Source of the DNA: an uncultured Oscillospiraceae bacterium
Lineage (GTDB): Bacteria > Bacillota > Clostridia > Oscillospirales > Oscillospiraceae
NCBI GenBank assembly: GCA_934512135.1
Contig: CAKSWT010000017.1
Span: forward strand, 1 to 64,000
Length of the DNA: 64,000 bases
Direction: 5' to 3'
Positions within the stretch are counted from its first letter, which is position 1. Every line of letters starts with the position of its first letter. Of the stretch, positions 1 through 8,828 are shown in pieces. The notes beneath the pieces were generated by a model. It was not told the DNA's origin. It worked only from the letters and a program-made list of their open reading frames with translations, and searched no databases. The position numbers and the translations under genes were made by a program.

Positions 1-82
1 GTCCTACAAAGAATAGCAGGCTCAAGTGCCTTTGAGATTGCGTCAAAAGAAACGGTGTTCAGTTTTCAGGGTATGGCTGATT

Positions 83-200
<118 letters not shown>

Positions 201-206
201 CAAATT

Positions 207-234
207 CCGCTCTCCAATCGGGGAGCGGTTTTTT
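207..234 (+). terminator. Terminator of the rRNA operon
   Basis: A nine-base-pair stem (207-215 with 220-228, one G-T pair, loop aatc) is followed directly by six T. It lies just after the 5S gene and should end the rRNA transcript. Confidence 0.9.
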
Positions 235-276
235 CTGTCATTCTATACAAAACCCTTCCAATCCGCCAATTTCCCA

Positions 277-305
277 TTGACGAGGCTGTTGAAATGTGTT
301 AATAT
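277..305 (+). promoter_or_regulatory. Promoter of the SLH surface protein gene
   Basis: TTGACG-N17-TAATAT, 40 bases before the start codon of the next gene; TATAAT also occurs three bases further down (spacer 20). Confidence 0.55.
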
Positions 306-344
306 AATGATACTAATTTGTAACTTTTCGAATGGGGTGAGCAT

Positions 345-2813
345 ATGCCGAGACGAATCCGTCGACTCCTGCTGATCAGCATGTGTACGGCGGCACTTTT
401 TTGTGTATTCGCATTGGGGGCCAATGCCTATACGTATCCAAGCATGCCCAGTGACTGGGAAAACGTCCAGGTGACGGTCGGCTCGGTGACGATGCCCTTT
501 GCTCGGTATCCTTCCGGCAGCACATACCCTGGCAGCAAGCGGTATATGACGGTGGACGAGCAGAGAGATTACGGCATCTATACCGGCGGCGATATTGACC
601 TTAGAGGTTGGCAGTGCGTGGGCTTTGCCCGGTATGCTTATACCGCACTCTTCTATACATATCCCCAGGATGCCACCATTGATACGAGCCTGGCCTACAG
701 CTATGCGGGAAGTTATGCCTACCGGGATATGATTGAGGAGGTCTTGGGAACCCAGACGCTGGAGGCGGGCTATAGCGCATCAACGTTGAAAACGCTGTTT
801 ACGGAATGCCGCCCAGGGGCCGTATTCCGGGTCCGTGGACACTCCATGGTTCTTATGGCCATTTATGACGACGGCTTTTTGATCTATGACGCTAATTTTT
901 CCAATGACGACGAGGTCAATGTTCGGATGTACACCTGGCAGTCCTTTGTGGATTCGCTGGGCGGCCGGGGCATCGAGGCCCTGCATATGCCGGCCTACTA
1001 CCCCGGATTTAGCTACTCCACCGGTGCCAATGACTATTATGACATTGACACCTCCACAGCTGGCACCTACGTTGTGTACGACGCCAGCAGCCTGAATGTA
1101 CGGTCCAGGCCCTCTACCTCCGCCTCCGTGGTGGGAACGCTAAACGAGGGGGATGTGGTGGAGGTCTATGGCACCTATGAGGGATGGGCTAAGATCTTCT
1201 ACAATGGGGTAGGCTGCTGGGTTTCGGCAGACTATTTGAAGCAGCAGGGAAAGGAAGTCCCTGTGACCTTTGATCCCAATGGAGGACGGGCCAGCGCCGC
1301 CACAGGTACCTTCACCTCGGGGCAGCCCTTTGGCGCTCTGCCCACGGCCCAGAAGGCCAACCGTTCTCTGGTGGGGTGGACAGACGGAAATACCGTGTAT
1401 ACGGCCAGCAGTATGGTCCCGGCGGTGGAATCCCTGAGCCTCAAGGCCCAGTGGTGTGTGCTGGGATATCAGGACGTGCTGGAGGAAGCCTGGTATGCCT
1501 CCTATGTGGAGGATGCTTATTTCAAAGGCTTGATCAGCAAGGATTCGGCGTTTAACCCCAACCAGCACGCGTCTCGGGCGCATATGATTACGGTGCTCGG
1601 CCGTGAGTATGAGCGGGAACATGATATGACGATTTCCAACGACGGTCAGACGAAGTTTGAGGACGTTCCCACGGACAGCTACTTTGCCAAATATGTGGCA
1701 TGGGGCAGCGAGGTCGGCATTGTCAACGGTGTCAGTGAAAGGGAATTCGCACCGGATGAGGATGTTACCAGAGAGCAGATTGCGGAGTTCCTGTATCGCC
1801 TGGCGATTTATAGCGGCCTGACCCAGCGGACACCGGCGGATCCCACGGTGTACAGCCGATTCCACGACAGCGATGAGATTTCCGACTATGCCAAGTCCGC
1901 CATGTGCTGGGCTGTGCAGGTGGGAATTCTCCAGGGGGATGATACCCAGTGTGTGAACCCCGGAGATTCGGCGCTGCGTTCGGAAATGATTACCATGTTC
2001 AGCCGTTACATTACCTATGCAGGCAGCACCGCCAAAATTGAGATCACGGTGACCTTTGATCCCGATGGAGGCCAGGTGGAGCCCGCCACGGCGACCTATG
2101 AGATGGGCGGCACGGTGGGGACCCTGCCTACGCCGACCAAAGAGTATCGGACGTTCCTGGGCTGGTATGACGGAGACACCAAATACACCGAGGACACGGA
2201 GGTCCCTGGTTCTGCTGTGACCTTGAAGGCCAAGTGGCAGGTTCTGGGGTACACCGACGTGGAGGAAGGTGACTGGTTTGTGCCGGTGCTGGAGCGGTCC
2301 TACGCCACAGGGCTGATCGACGGCCAAGGGGAGTTCCAGGCGGATGTCAACGCCCTTCGCCGGGAAATGGTGACGTTGCTGGGACTGACCTATGAAAATG
2401 CCACCGGAAATGAGGTGCCGGAGCCTGTGGAGAACCCCTTTGAGGATGTGGACCTCAGCCAGGAGTATGCCAAATATGCCATTTGGGGCAAGCAGAACGG
2501 CCTGGTCAAGGGAACGGATGATACCCATTTTGATCCGGAGAGCAATGTGACCCGGGAACAGATTGTGACGTTCCTCTACCGTCTGGCCGGTATGTCCGGC
2601 ATCACCAACGATTTTGTGGCAGACGCAGAGGCACTGAAGCGATTTGATGACGGCGATGACATTGACGAATCCTATCAGGAGGCCATGTGCTGGGCCATTC
2701 AGGTGGGAATCCTCCAGGGAGATGATACCAACCGGCTCAATCCCCACGGCTTTGCGACCCATGCAGAGCTGCTGGCTATGATGATCCGGTACATCGACAA
2801 CGTGGCGAGATAA
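345..2813 (+). CDS. SLH-anchored surface protein with cysteine-peptidase-like, SH3 and InlB-type repeat domains
   Basis: 822 residues. A signal peptide (about 1-28) is followed by a papain/CHAP-like domain with Cys91 (GWQCVGFARY), His166 (RGHSMVL) and Asp182 as a plausible triad. An SH3 domain (about 241-300) and two blocks follow. Each block is an InlB-type repeat (VTFDPNGG and VTFDPDGG, ending in KAQW or KAKW) plus SLH motifs. SLH domains bind pyruvylated secondary cell-wall polymer, so the protein should sit on the cell wall and may trim peptidoglycan or peptides; the substrate is not known. The two InlB-SLH blocks (about 1258-2020 and 2040-2810) look like an internal duplication. The ATG has only a weak GGGGTGA ribosome site. 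Confidence 0.85.
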   Translation: MPRRIRRLLLISMCTAALFCVFALGANAYTYPSMPSDWENVQVTVGSVTMPFARYPSGSTYPGSKRYMTVDEQRDYGIYTGGDIDLRGWQCVGFARYAYTALFYTYPQDATIDTSLAYSYAGSYAYRDMIEEVLGTQTLEAGYSASTLKTLFTECRPGAVFRVRGHSMVLMAIYDDGFLIYDANFSNDDEVNVRMYTWQSFVDSLGGRGIEALHMPAYYPGFSYSTGANDYYDIDTSTAGTYVVYDASSLNVRSRPSTSASVVGTLNEGDVVEVYGTYEGWAKIFYNGVGCWVSADYLKQQGKEVPVTFDPNGGRASAATGTFTSGQPFGALPTAQKANRSLVGWTDGNTVYTASSMVPAVESLSLKAQWCVLGYQDVLEEAWYASYVEDAYFKGLISKDSAFNPNQHASRAHMITVLGREYEREHDMTISNDGQTKFEDVPTDSYFAKYVAWGSEVGIVNGVSEREFAPDEDVTREQIAEFLYRLAIYSGLTQRTPADPTVYSRFHDSDEISDYAKSAMCWAVQVGILQGDDTQCVNPGDSALRSEMITMFSRYITYAGSTAKIEITVTFDPDGGQVEPATATYEMGGTVGTLPTPTKEYRTFLGWYDGDTKYTEDTEVPGSAVTLKAKWQVLGYTDVEEGDWFVPVLERSYATGLIDGQGEFQADVNALRREMVTLLGLTYENATGNEVPEPVENPFEDVDLSQEYAKYAIWGKQNGLVKGTDDTHFDPESNVTREQIVTFLYRLAGMSGITNDFVADAEALKRFDDGDDIDESYQEAMCWAIQVGILQGDDTNRLNPHGFATHAELLAMMIRYIDNVAR

Positions 2814-2831
2814 GCGCGAGATTATGTGATT

Positions 2832-2859
2832 GCGGCTGACCCAATGGGTCAGCCGCTTT
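2832..2859 (+). terminator. Terminator after the SLH protein gene
   Basis: Perfect 11-bp stem (gcggctgaccc with its complement, loop aat) followed by tttg, 19 bases after the stop codon. Confidence 0.75.
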
Positions 2860-2889
2860 GCATATCCGGACAGAAACGGGGGCTTTTGG

Positions 2890-2919
2890 TTGACGGCCCA
2901 ACGTGCCCTGTGATACAAT
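2890..2919 (+). promoter_or_regulatory. Promoter of the C39-like / RelA-SpoT pair
   Basis: TTGACG-N18-TACAAT, 30 bases before the start at 2950. Confidence 0.55.
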
Positions 2920-2949
2920 AAGAATATCCCCCTCAAAGGCGGTGATGAG

Positions 2950-3450
2950 ATGCCATTGAACCCGGAGGCCCTGTCTGCGGACGGGTATATTGTAGACCAG
3001 CGGAAAACCGATAATATTCCATTTGGCCGTTTCTCCTCGGACCGCAACGGCTGCGGATGGATCGCCTGCTACAACCTGCTAAAGGCCCTGGGTCAGGAGC
3101 CGGATCCCGAGGAGCTGGTGGAGCGGCTGGGCCGCACACTGCTGGCAGGCGGCGTTCTAGGGCTTAATTTTTTTGTCTTGGTGTGCGCGCTGAAACGGCA
3201 GCACCTACCGTTGGACTTTGCCCTGCGGCCTTTTCATGCCCAGATGCTGGCAGAGCGAGCCACTGCTGGGGTAGTGCTCTACTTTAATGGGCGTTGCAAT
3301 CATTATGCGGCCTTTCGCCGGGAGAAGGACGGAACGCTGCGCTTTTTCGGGGCGGTACCCGGCAGACAGGTCCATAAGCTCTCCGTGGGAGAGTTCTACT
3401 GGAATTATGTAAAGTTCCCCTTGGCAATCACCATTACTACAAAATTATAG
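2950..3450 (+). CDS. Papain-like (C39-type) cysteine peptidase-related protein
   Basis: 166 residues without signal peptide or membrane segment. The motif NGCGWIACYNLL (Cys35) resembles the catalytic helix of C39/papain-like folds, and NHYAAF (His118) would supply the histidine. Such proteins are often annotated hypothetical; no substrate can be named. The ATG follows a good ribosome site (ggcggtgatgag). It is 12 bases upstream of a RelA/SpoT-domain gene and is very likely co-transcribed with it, which hints at a stress- or nutrient-linked role, by inference only. Confidence 0.7.
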   Translation: MPLNPEALSADGYIVDQRKTDNIPFGRFSSDRNGCGWIACYNLLKALGQEPDPEELVERLGRTLLAGGVLGLNFFVLVCALKRQHLPLDFALRPFHAQMLAERATAGVVLYFNGRCNHYAAFRREKDGTLRFFGAVPGRQVHKLSVGEFYWNYVKFPLAITITTKL

Positions 3451-3462
3451 GACGGAAATACC

Positions 3463-4368
3463 ATGGAGTATCCAACGCTGGAGCAGGATTTCAACGAAAT
3501 CCCGGAACATATTCTCCGCAGCATGGCGGAAAAACTCACGGTGGGACTGGAGCGGTGCGGCCTCTATTACCGGATTTTCACCAGAACCAAAACTGCGGCA
3601 TCCACCCGGTCCAAGCTGCTGGCCAGAAACTACACCGGGGGCAAGAAAATGCAGGACCTGTTTGGAATTCGAATTGCGTCCTATTTTCAGGACGATCAGG
3701 CCATCTGCCGCAGCATCATTGAGGACCGCTTTTCTGTGGTTTCCGTGACGGAGGATCGTCCGGACCCCAATACCTTCAGTCCCACTCGGCTGAACTTGAT
3801 CTGCAAGCTGCCGCTGGCCTGCCGACAGGCCATGCCTGGGGTGGTCCTGGAGCGGTACCCCATTGACGGCACAGTGGAGATCCAGCTGCGAACGGTGTTC
3901 TCGGAGGGATGGCACGAGGTGGAGCACGACCTGCGGTATAAATCCAAGAACGATTGGAATGGCAGCGCAGATTTGAGCCGTGCGTTAAACGGCATATTTG
4001 CCACGCTGATTACCTGCGACTGGTCCATGCTGAACATCTTCGATGAGCTTGCCTACCGGAAGTATCGGGAGAAGGACTGGACCGCCATGCTCAAGAACAA
4101 GCTGCGGGTCCATGTGGGAGAAGAACCTCTGTGTCGGCAGCTTTCGGACCTGTTCTCCCAGCGGCCGGAGCTGGCGGCGGAGCTCTATCAGCTGGACCGG
4201 GGAAGTCTGCTGGATTTCCTGTCCGACGACCACTTTCCGGGAATGGAGATCACCTTGGATAATCTGGTGTTTGTGATGAACGAACTGTTTATGCATCATG
4301 AGCAGATCTCCGCCATGACCCCGCAGCAGCTCAAGGAGGACATTGCCGCCTGCGCCAGGAAGCGATAA
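3463..4368 (+). CDS. RelA/SpoT-domain protein, putative (p)ppGpp synthetase
   Basis: 301 residues. A single RelA_SpoT nucleotidyltransferase domain (about 20-190) shows KKMQDLFGIRIASYF (61-75) and VEIQLRTVFSEGWHEVEHD (138-156), the conserved strand and helix of pyrophosphokinases. Glu139 and Gln141 sit in the nucleotide-binding pocket of the family. No HD hydrolase, TGS or ACT domain is present, so this is a small alarmone-synthetase-type protein with an extra C-terminal part of about 100 residues. Family members transfer pyrophosphate from ATP to GDP or GTP. Some members of this RelA_SpoT clade make other alarmones or act as toxins, so activity is not certain. It is co-transcribed with the C39-like gene. 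Confidence 0.8.
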   Translation: MEYPTLEQDFNEIPEHILRSMAEKLTVGLERCGLYYRIFTRTKTAASTRSKLLARNYTGGKKMQDLFGIRIASYFQDDQAICRSIIEDRFSVVSVTEDRPDPNTFSPTRLNLICKLPLACRQAMPGVVLERYPIDGTVEIQLRTVFSEGWHEVEHDLRYKSKNDWNGSADLSRALNGIFATLITCDWSMLNIFDELAYRKYREKDWTAMLKNKLRVHVGEEPLCRQLSDLFSQRPELAAELYQLDRGSLLDFLSDDHFPGMEITLDNLVFVMNELFMHHEQISAMTPQQLKEDIAACARKR

Positions 4369-4385
4369 ATTGTGGTACTTACCTG

Positions 4386-4414
4386 AAACCCCTCGATTGG
4401 ATCGAGGGGTTTTT
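4386..4414 (+). terminator. Terminator after the RelA/SpoT-domain gene
   Basis: Stem acccctcgat with its complement around a tgg loop, followed by five T. Confidence 0.9.
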
Positions 4415-4454
4415 AGCGGAAATGGGGATTTTTCTGAAAAAGGGAAGAACGCCA

Positions 4455-4483
4455 TTGTGCTGGTGGGAAATTTACGGTATACT
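4455..4483 (+). promoter_or_regulatory. Promoter of glyA
   Basis: TTGTGC-N17-TATACT, 39 bases before the glyA start codon. Confidence 0.65.
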
Positions 4484-4521
4484 AGCTTTAACACATCAAA
4501 CCGTAAAGGAGTTTCAAGGCT

Positions 4522-5775
4522 ATGTATAACGAAATGCTGGATGCGATTGGTGCGGTGGCCCGTCAGGACCCGGAGGTGGCTGCGGCCATGGGACGGGAGC
4601 TGACCCGGCAACGTCAAAATATTGAGCTCATCGCCAGTGAGAACATTGTATCTCCTGCGGTCATGGCGGCCATGGGAAGCGTGCTGACCAATAAATACGC
4701 CGAGGGTTATCCCGGAAAGCGCTACTATGGCGGCTGTGTGTATGTGGACCAGGTGGAGCAGATCGCCATAGATCGGGCCTGCCGCCTGTTTGGGGCCTCC
4801 TATGCCAATGTACAGCCCCACAGCGGCGCACAGGCGAACCTTGCGGTGTATTTTGCCCTGCTGGAGCTGGGGGACACGGTGCTTGGCATGGACCTGAACC
4901 AGGGCGGACATTTGACCCACGGCAGCCCGGTGAACATGTCCGGCATGAACTACCGCTTTGTCTCCTACGGCGTCAATGAGGATGGCATTCTGGACTACGA
5001 CAAGCTCGCCCAGATGGTGGCGGAATACCAGCCGAAGCTGGTGGTGGCCGGAGCCTCGGCCTATCCCAGAGCCATCGACTTCCAGCGGATTGCGGAAATT
5101 GCCCACGCCGGAGGCGCCATGCTGATGGTGGATATGGCGCACATTGCCGGCTTGGTGGCGGCCGGTCAGCATCAGAACCCCGTGCCCTACGCGGACGTGG
5201 TCACCACCACCACCCATAAGACCCTACGGGGCCCCAGAGGCGGCCTGATTTTGACCAACCAGGAAGAACTGGCCAAGAAGATCAACAAGGCAATTTTCCC
5301 TGGGACCCAGGGCGGCCCCCTGGAGCATGTGATTGCGGCCAAGGCGGTGTGCTTTGGAGAGGCCCTGTCTCCGGCCTTTAAAATCTACGGAGAGAACATC
5401 GTCAAAAACGCCCAGGCCCTGGCCCAGGGACTGCTGGACCGGAATGTGAAGCTGGTGTCCGGGGGTACGGACAACCATTTGATGCTGGTGGACCTCACCG
5501 AGGAGCTTTGCACCGGCAAGGAGCTGGAGCACAACCTGGATGAGGTGCATATTACGGCCAATAAGAACACCGTTCCCGGGGAAAAGCGGAGCCCCTTTGT
5601 GACATCCGGCCTTCGGCTGGGCACGCCGGCTGTGACCACCCGGGGAATGGGTGTGGCAGAGATGGATGTGATTGCCGGGTGCATCGCCGATTGCATCTTC
5701 GATTTCCAGAACAAGCGGGCGGATGTGCTGGACCGCGTAATTGCGCTGACCGCCCGGTTCCCGCTGTACGAATAA
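4522..5775 (+). CDS. glyA: Serine hydroxymethyltransferase
   Basis: 417 residues, the usual length. It converts serine and tetrahydrofolate to glycine and 5,10-methylene-THF in the cytoplasm, feeding one-carbon units to purine, thymidylate and methionine synthesis. The family signatures are complete: IELIASENIVSP, NKYAEGYPGKRYYGG, QPHSGAQANLAVY and the PLP-lysine motif TTTTHKTLRGPRGG with Lys233. The start ATG follows aaaggag at about ten bases. It is flanked by its own promoter and terminator, so it is monocistronic. Confidence 0.97.
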   Translation: MYNEMLDAIGAVARQDPEVAAAMGRELTRQRQNIELIASENIVSPAVMAAMGSVLTNKYAEGYPGKRYYGGCVYVDQVEQIAIDRACRLFGASYANVQPHSGAQANLAVYFALLELGDTVLGMDLNQGGHLTHGSPVNMSGMNYRFVSYGVNEDGILDYDKLAQMVAEYQPKLVVAGASAYPRAIDFQRIAEIAHAGGAMLMVDMAHIAGLVAAGQHQNPVPYADVVTTTTHKTLRGPRGGLILTNQEELAKKINKAIFPGTQGGPLEHVIAAKAVCFGEALSPAFKIYGENIVKNAQALAQGLLDRNVKLVSGGTDNHLMLVDLTEELCTGKELEHNLDEVHITANKNTVPGEKRSPFVTSGLRLGTPAVTTRGMGVAEMDVIAGCIADCIFDFQNKRADVLDRVIALTARFPLYE

Positions 5776-5790
5776 GTTCATACTGAGGAA

Positions 5791-5822
5791 AAGCCGTCTG
5801 CGCAGTGGCAGACGGCTTTTTG
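5791..5822 (+). terminator. Terminator of glyA
   Basis: Stem aagccgtctg/cagacggctt followed by tttt. Confidence 0.9.
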
Positions 5823-5866
5823 CATGGCCGGGCGCCGAGGAGCATAGACTGTCGGGGGGCGATGGG

Positions 5867-6667
5867 ATGAAGCGATGGGGAATACTGCTAATGCTGCTGT
5901 TGGGGTTCCTTTGGTTCCAGCAATATGGTCTGGAAACCACCAAAACCCAGGTGAGTTCCCCGGTGCTGCCGGAGGCCTTTGATGGGTTTCGGGTGGTTCA
6001 GCTGTCAGATCTCCACGGCCGACGGTTTGGCCCGGGGAACTGCGTGCTGCTGGCGGTGGTCCGGGCGGTGAAGCCGGATTTGATTGCCGTGACGGGAGAT
6101 GTGGTGGACCAATGGGAGCAGATCCAGGAGACACAGCGGCTGCTGGCCGCTCTCCAGGAGATTGCACCGGTGTATCTGGTGACAGGCAACCATGAGTGGT
6201 CCCTGGATCGGCCACGCCAGGCACAGAAAGCCCTGACCCAAGATGGAGGGAGGTTTCTTCACAATGAGGCCGCCCTTTGGTCCAGAGGGGGACAGCACAT
6301 TGTCATTGCCGGAGTGGAGGACCCCTGCGGCCCCTGGGATCAGCCTACGCCCCAGACCGTGGGGGAGAATGTGCGGCGGAAGTGGGGCCAGGACAGCTTC
6401 CTGCTGCTTTTGGGGCACCGCAATGAGACTGTGGCCCAGTGGGCCCTGACCCAGGCGGATCTGGTGCTGGCAGGCCATAGCCACGGCGGATTGATTCGCT
6501 TGCCGGGGCTGGGCGGGGTGATTCGCCGTCACGGAGATGGCAGCTGCCAGGGAGGACTGTACAAGGCGGGACGGACACAGCTGTTTGTCAGCCGGGGCCT
6601 GGGGGGAAAAGGCCTGCGGCTGTGGAACCGGCCGGAGATCGCGGTGATCGAACTGTTGAAATCGTAA
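5867..6667 (+). CDS. Membrane-anchored calcineurin-like metallophosphoesterase
   Basis: 266 residues with an N-terminal membrane segment (about 4-17), so the catalytic domain probably faces outward. Metal-site motifs appear in order: SDLHG (Asp48, His50), TGDVVD (Asp78), GNHEW (Asn108, His109), LLLGHRNE and GHSHGG. This is the YaeI-like branch; E. coli YaeI has been linked to lipid A precursor turnover, but no lipid A exists here, so the substrate is open. In the fourth motif the usual HxP is HRN. The start ATG lies after gggggcgatggg. Confidence 0.85.
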   Translation: MKRWGILLMLLLGFLWFQQYGLETTKTQVSSPVLPEAFDGFRVVQLSDLHGRRFGPGNCVLLAVVRAVKPDLIAVTGDVVDQWEQIQETQRLLAALQEIAPVYLVTGNHEWSLDRPRQAQKALTQDGGRFLHNEAALWSRGGQHIVIAGVEDPCGPWDQPTPQTVGENVRRKWGQDSFLLLLGHRNETVAQWALTQADLVLAGHSHGGLIRLPGLGGVIRRHGDGSCQGGLYKAGRTQLFVSRGLGGKGLRLWNRPEIAVIELLKS

Positions 6668-6695
6668 ATAATTGATGAACAATACATTGGGGCCG

Positions 6696-6724
6696 TTGCA
6701 AGATTGCCGCCGGAGGCCTATAAT
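6696..6724 (+). promoter_or_regulatory. Promoter of the zinc-ribbon membrane protein gene
   Basis: TTGCAA-N17-TATAAT, a near-consensus sigma-A promoter 60 bases upstream of the next start. Confidence 0.75.
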
Positions 6725-6784
6725 GTCTACAAAACCAGCCGTGTGACGGCTCGGTCCATGAGAGCAAGAAATTCCTGAGGTGAT

Positions 6785-7162
6785 ATGATGTTTCAACGAT
6801 TGGGAGATGGCGTGCGCCGGTTTATGGCGGGACGCAACGGGGTAGACGGACTGGCCTGGTTCTGGTGCATTCTGGGGGTGGCGCTGAATCTGGTGGGCAC
6901 TATGACCCATCTGGCGGTGCTGACCCTGCTGGCGTATATTCCGCTGGCCCTGGCCATTTGGCGTATTTTCTCCAGGGATACCGCCCGCCGCAATGAGGAA
7001 AACGAGAAATTTCGGCAGTTTTTCGGCCGAATCAAGGGACGAAAGAACTATTGCTATTATAAATGCCCCAGCTGCAAAACCAGAGTTCGGGTTCCGCGGG
7101 GGAAGGGAAAGATCCGGATTACCTGTCCCTCCTGCCGGGAGAGCTTTGTGAAAAAGACATGA
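6785..7162 (+). CDS. Small membrane protein with C-terminal zinc ribbon
   Basis: 125 residues. Two hydrophobic helices (about 22-42 and 44-62) are followed by a basic linker and a zinc-ribbon-like CPSC (94-97) and CPSC (114-117) pair. The order suggests a cytoplasmic zinc finger tethered to the membrane. I do not recognise a named function. Two adjacent ATG codons follow gaggtgat; the second (6788) has the better spacing. It is a single gene between its own promoter and a shared terminator. Confidence 0.75.
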   Translation: MMFQRLGDGVRRFMAGRNGVDGLAWFWCILGVALNLVGTMTHLAVLTLLAYIPLALAIWRIFSRDTARRNEENEKFRQFFGRIKGRKNYCYYKCPSCKTRVRVPRGKGKIRITCPSCRESFVKKT

Positions 7163-7164
7163 AA

Positions 7165-7204
7165 AACTCCGCCTGCGGAAGCATGCCGCAGGCGGAGCTT
7201 TGCG
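7165..7204. terminator. Bidirectional terminator between convergent genes
   Basis: A 12- to 14-bp stem (7165-7178 with 7186-7199, loop of seven) has a T-rich side on the plus strand and an A-run on its left that becomes a T-run on the minus strand. It can serve the plus-strand gene and the minus-strand gene ending at 7205. Confidence 0.8.
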
Positions 7205-7381
7205 TTATCGGGGAATGGGAGAGACCACCGGTTTTCCCTCCCGGTCCAGCAGAGGCGTCAGCCCGGCACCATAGCCGCTGGACAGGTACAGGTAGTTCAC
7301 GCCGGTTTCCCGGTCTACCCAAATCTCAAGGGTGGAAAGGGTCCCCTGGGTATAGACCTTTTCAAAGCGCTTGTCAGCCAT
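7205..7381 (-). CDS. Small conserved protein (DUF6440-like)
   Basis: 58 residues from the ATG chosen here (MADKRFEKVY), which follows agaagg at ten bases and starts one base after the upstream stop codon. A TTG nine bases earlier is possible. The core EIWVDRETGVNYLYLSSGYG followed by AGLTPLLDREGKPV matches, from memory, the DUF6440 family of unknown function. It ends the nfeD-SPFH operon and may work with that membrane pair, but this is guilt by association only. Confidence 0.75.
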   Translation of the reverse strand: MADKRFEKVYTQGTLSTLEIWVDRETGVNYLYLSSGYGAGLTPLLDREGKPVVSPIPR

Positions 7382-7382
7382 A

Positions 7383-8279
7383 TCAATCAACCTTCTTTAC
7401 CGACTCGACAATGCCCTCGGCCAGTCCGGCCAAGCCCTGAATCTCCGAGGGAATGATAATCTTCGTGGCCTTGCCGTCGGCGACCTTTTCCATGGTTTCC
7501 AGAGCTTTGAGCTTGATGACCTGGTCGTTGGGGCATGCCTCATTCAGCAGCCGCAGAGACTCCGCCATGGCCTTCTGGACCTCCAAAATGGCCTGGGCCT
7601 CACCTTCTGCCTTGAGGATGGCGGCCTGCTTCTCTGCGTCTGCCCGAAGCACGGCGGCCTCTTTTTCGCCCTCTGCCACGAGAATGGCAGACTGCTTGGT
7701 GCCCTCCGCCTGGAGAATATTCTGCCGGCGCTCACGCTCTGCCTTCATCTGCTTCTCCATGGAGTTCTGAATATCCGTAGGAGGCAGAATGTTCTTCAGC
7801 TCCACACGGTTGACCTTGATGCCCCAGGGATCCGTGGCCTCGTCCAGGATCACCCGCATCTGGCTGTTGATGGTGTCCCGGGAGGTGAGGGTCTGATCCA
7901 GCTCCAGGTCGCCGATGATGTTACGCAGGGTCGTGGCGGTCAAGGTCTCAATGGCGCTCATGGGGTGCTCCACGCCGTAGGTGTAGAGCTTGGGATCGGT
8001 GATCTGATAGTAGATCACCGTGTCGATCTGCATGGTGACGTTGTCCTTGGTGATGACAGGCTGGGGCGGGTAGTCCATGACCTGCTCCTTGAGGCTGACC
8101 TTTTTCACCACGCGCTCCAGGAAGGGAATCTTAAAGTGAAGCCCTACCTCCCAGACCGACTGAAAGGCGCCCAGACGCTCAATGACATATGCCTTGGACT
8201 GCTGGACGATGTAAATATTCTTCACAAGAAGCAGTAAAACCAGCAGCGCGATAATTCCAATGATGATTGCGAATTCCAC
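7383..8279 (-). CDS. SPFH/band 7 (paraslipin, QmcA-like) membrane protein
   Basis: 298 residues. One N-terminal membrane helix (about 4-20) is followed by the SPFH domain (QQSKAYVIERLG; VMDYPPQPVITKDNVTMQID) and a long Ala/Glu-rich coiled coil (about 185-265), the usual paraslipin build. Such proteins form large oligomers in functional membrane microdomains and often associate with FtsH-type proteases. It is transcribed behind its classical partner, an NfeD protein, with a gap of only 25 bases. Confidence 0.92.
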   Translation of the reverse strand: MEFAIIIGIIALLVLLLLVKNIYIVQQSKAYVIERLGAFQSVWEVGLHFKIPFLERVVKKVSLKEQVMDYPPQPVITKDNVTMQIDTVIYYQITDPKLYTYGVEHPMSAIETLTATTLRNIIGDLELDQTLTSRDTINSQMRVILDEATDPWGIKVNRVELKNILPPTDIQNSMEKQMKAERERRQNILQAEGTKQSAILVAEGEKEAAVLRADAEKQAAILKAEGEAQAILEVQKAMAESLRLLNEACPNDQVIKLKALETMEKVADGKATKIIIPSEIQGLAGLAEGIVESVKKVD

Positions 8280-8304
8280 AATACTTCCTCCTTTTCAAAA
8301 TAGC

Positions 8305-8778
8305 CTAAACCGATGCGGGAGTGTTTGCCGGGGAGACCCAGGCCTTGACGCCGGAGATGCGCCGTACCGTGATGATGGTACCGGCGGGGATCACCTGGCC
8401 GTCTTCGGAACGGGCGGTCCATATGATCCCGTCCAGACGGATGGCGCCGGTTTCCTCTAGATTATTGATCTCCTCTGTGACCAGCGCATTCTGTCCAATG
8501 TGCCGGTCGGCGTTGGTCCTGGTCTGATGAGGCTTGGATAGCTTCCGGACCATGGGCCGCAGCAATGCCAGCAGGATCACAGAAATCGCCACGAACAGCA
8601 CCACCTGGAGCCATACCGGGGCGTTGAGCCCGGCGGCAATCAGGGCCACCAGAGCGCCTCCGGCGAACCAGATGGAGACCAGCCCCACCGTGGCGGCCTC
8701 TGCAACGGCAAAGACGATCAGGGCCACCAGCCACATCAGCGCCATGGGGGAAAGCGCGGAGAAAATTTGATCCAGCAT
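8305..8778 (-). CDS. NfeD-family membrane protein
   Basis: 157 residues: three hydrophobic helices in the first 75 residues, then a small OB-fold domain containing HIGQNALVTEEINN, which is typical of short NfeD proteins without the ClpP-like protease part. NfeD partners SPFH proteins in membrane microdomains, and the next gene is exactly that. The ATG follows aaaggagcgg. The transcript starts from a strong promoter that carries an operator-like palindrome. Confidence 0.88.
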   Translation of the reverse strand: MLDQIFSALSPMALMWLVALIVFAVAEAATVGLVSIWFAGGALVALIAAGLNAPVWLQVVLFVAISVILLALLRPMVRKLSKPHQTRTNADRHIGQNALVTEEINNLEETGAIRLDGIIWTARSEDGQVIPAGTIITVRRISGVKAWVSPANTPASV

Positions 8779-8806
8779 GTTGATCCGCTCCTTTCTGTCA
8801 TATTAG

Positions 8807-8820
8807 CAGGTAACTACCTG
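8807..8820. promoter_or_regulatory. Palindromic operator candidate in the nfeD leader
   Basis: Perfect inverted repeat CAGGTA-ac-TACCTG immediately downstream of the minus-strand -10 box, about where transcription starts. A repressor bound here would block the NfeD/SPFH operon. No regulator is encoded next to it. Confidence 0.5.
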
Positions 8821-8828
8821 TTACATAC

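Noticed and set aside
1140..3047. Long open frame of 635 codons on the minus strand
   Set aside because: It lies antisense to the SLH protein gene, shows no domain, and is a by-product of codon bias in the GC-rich sense gene.
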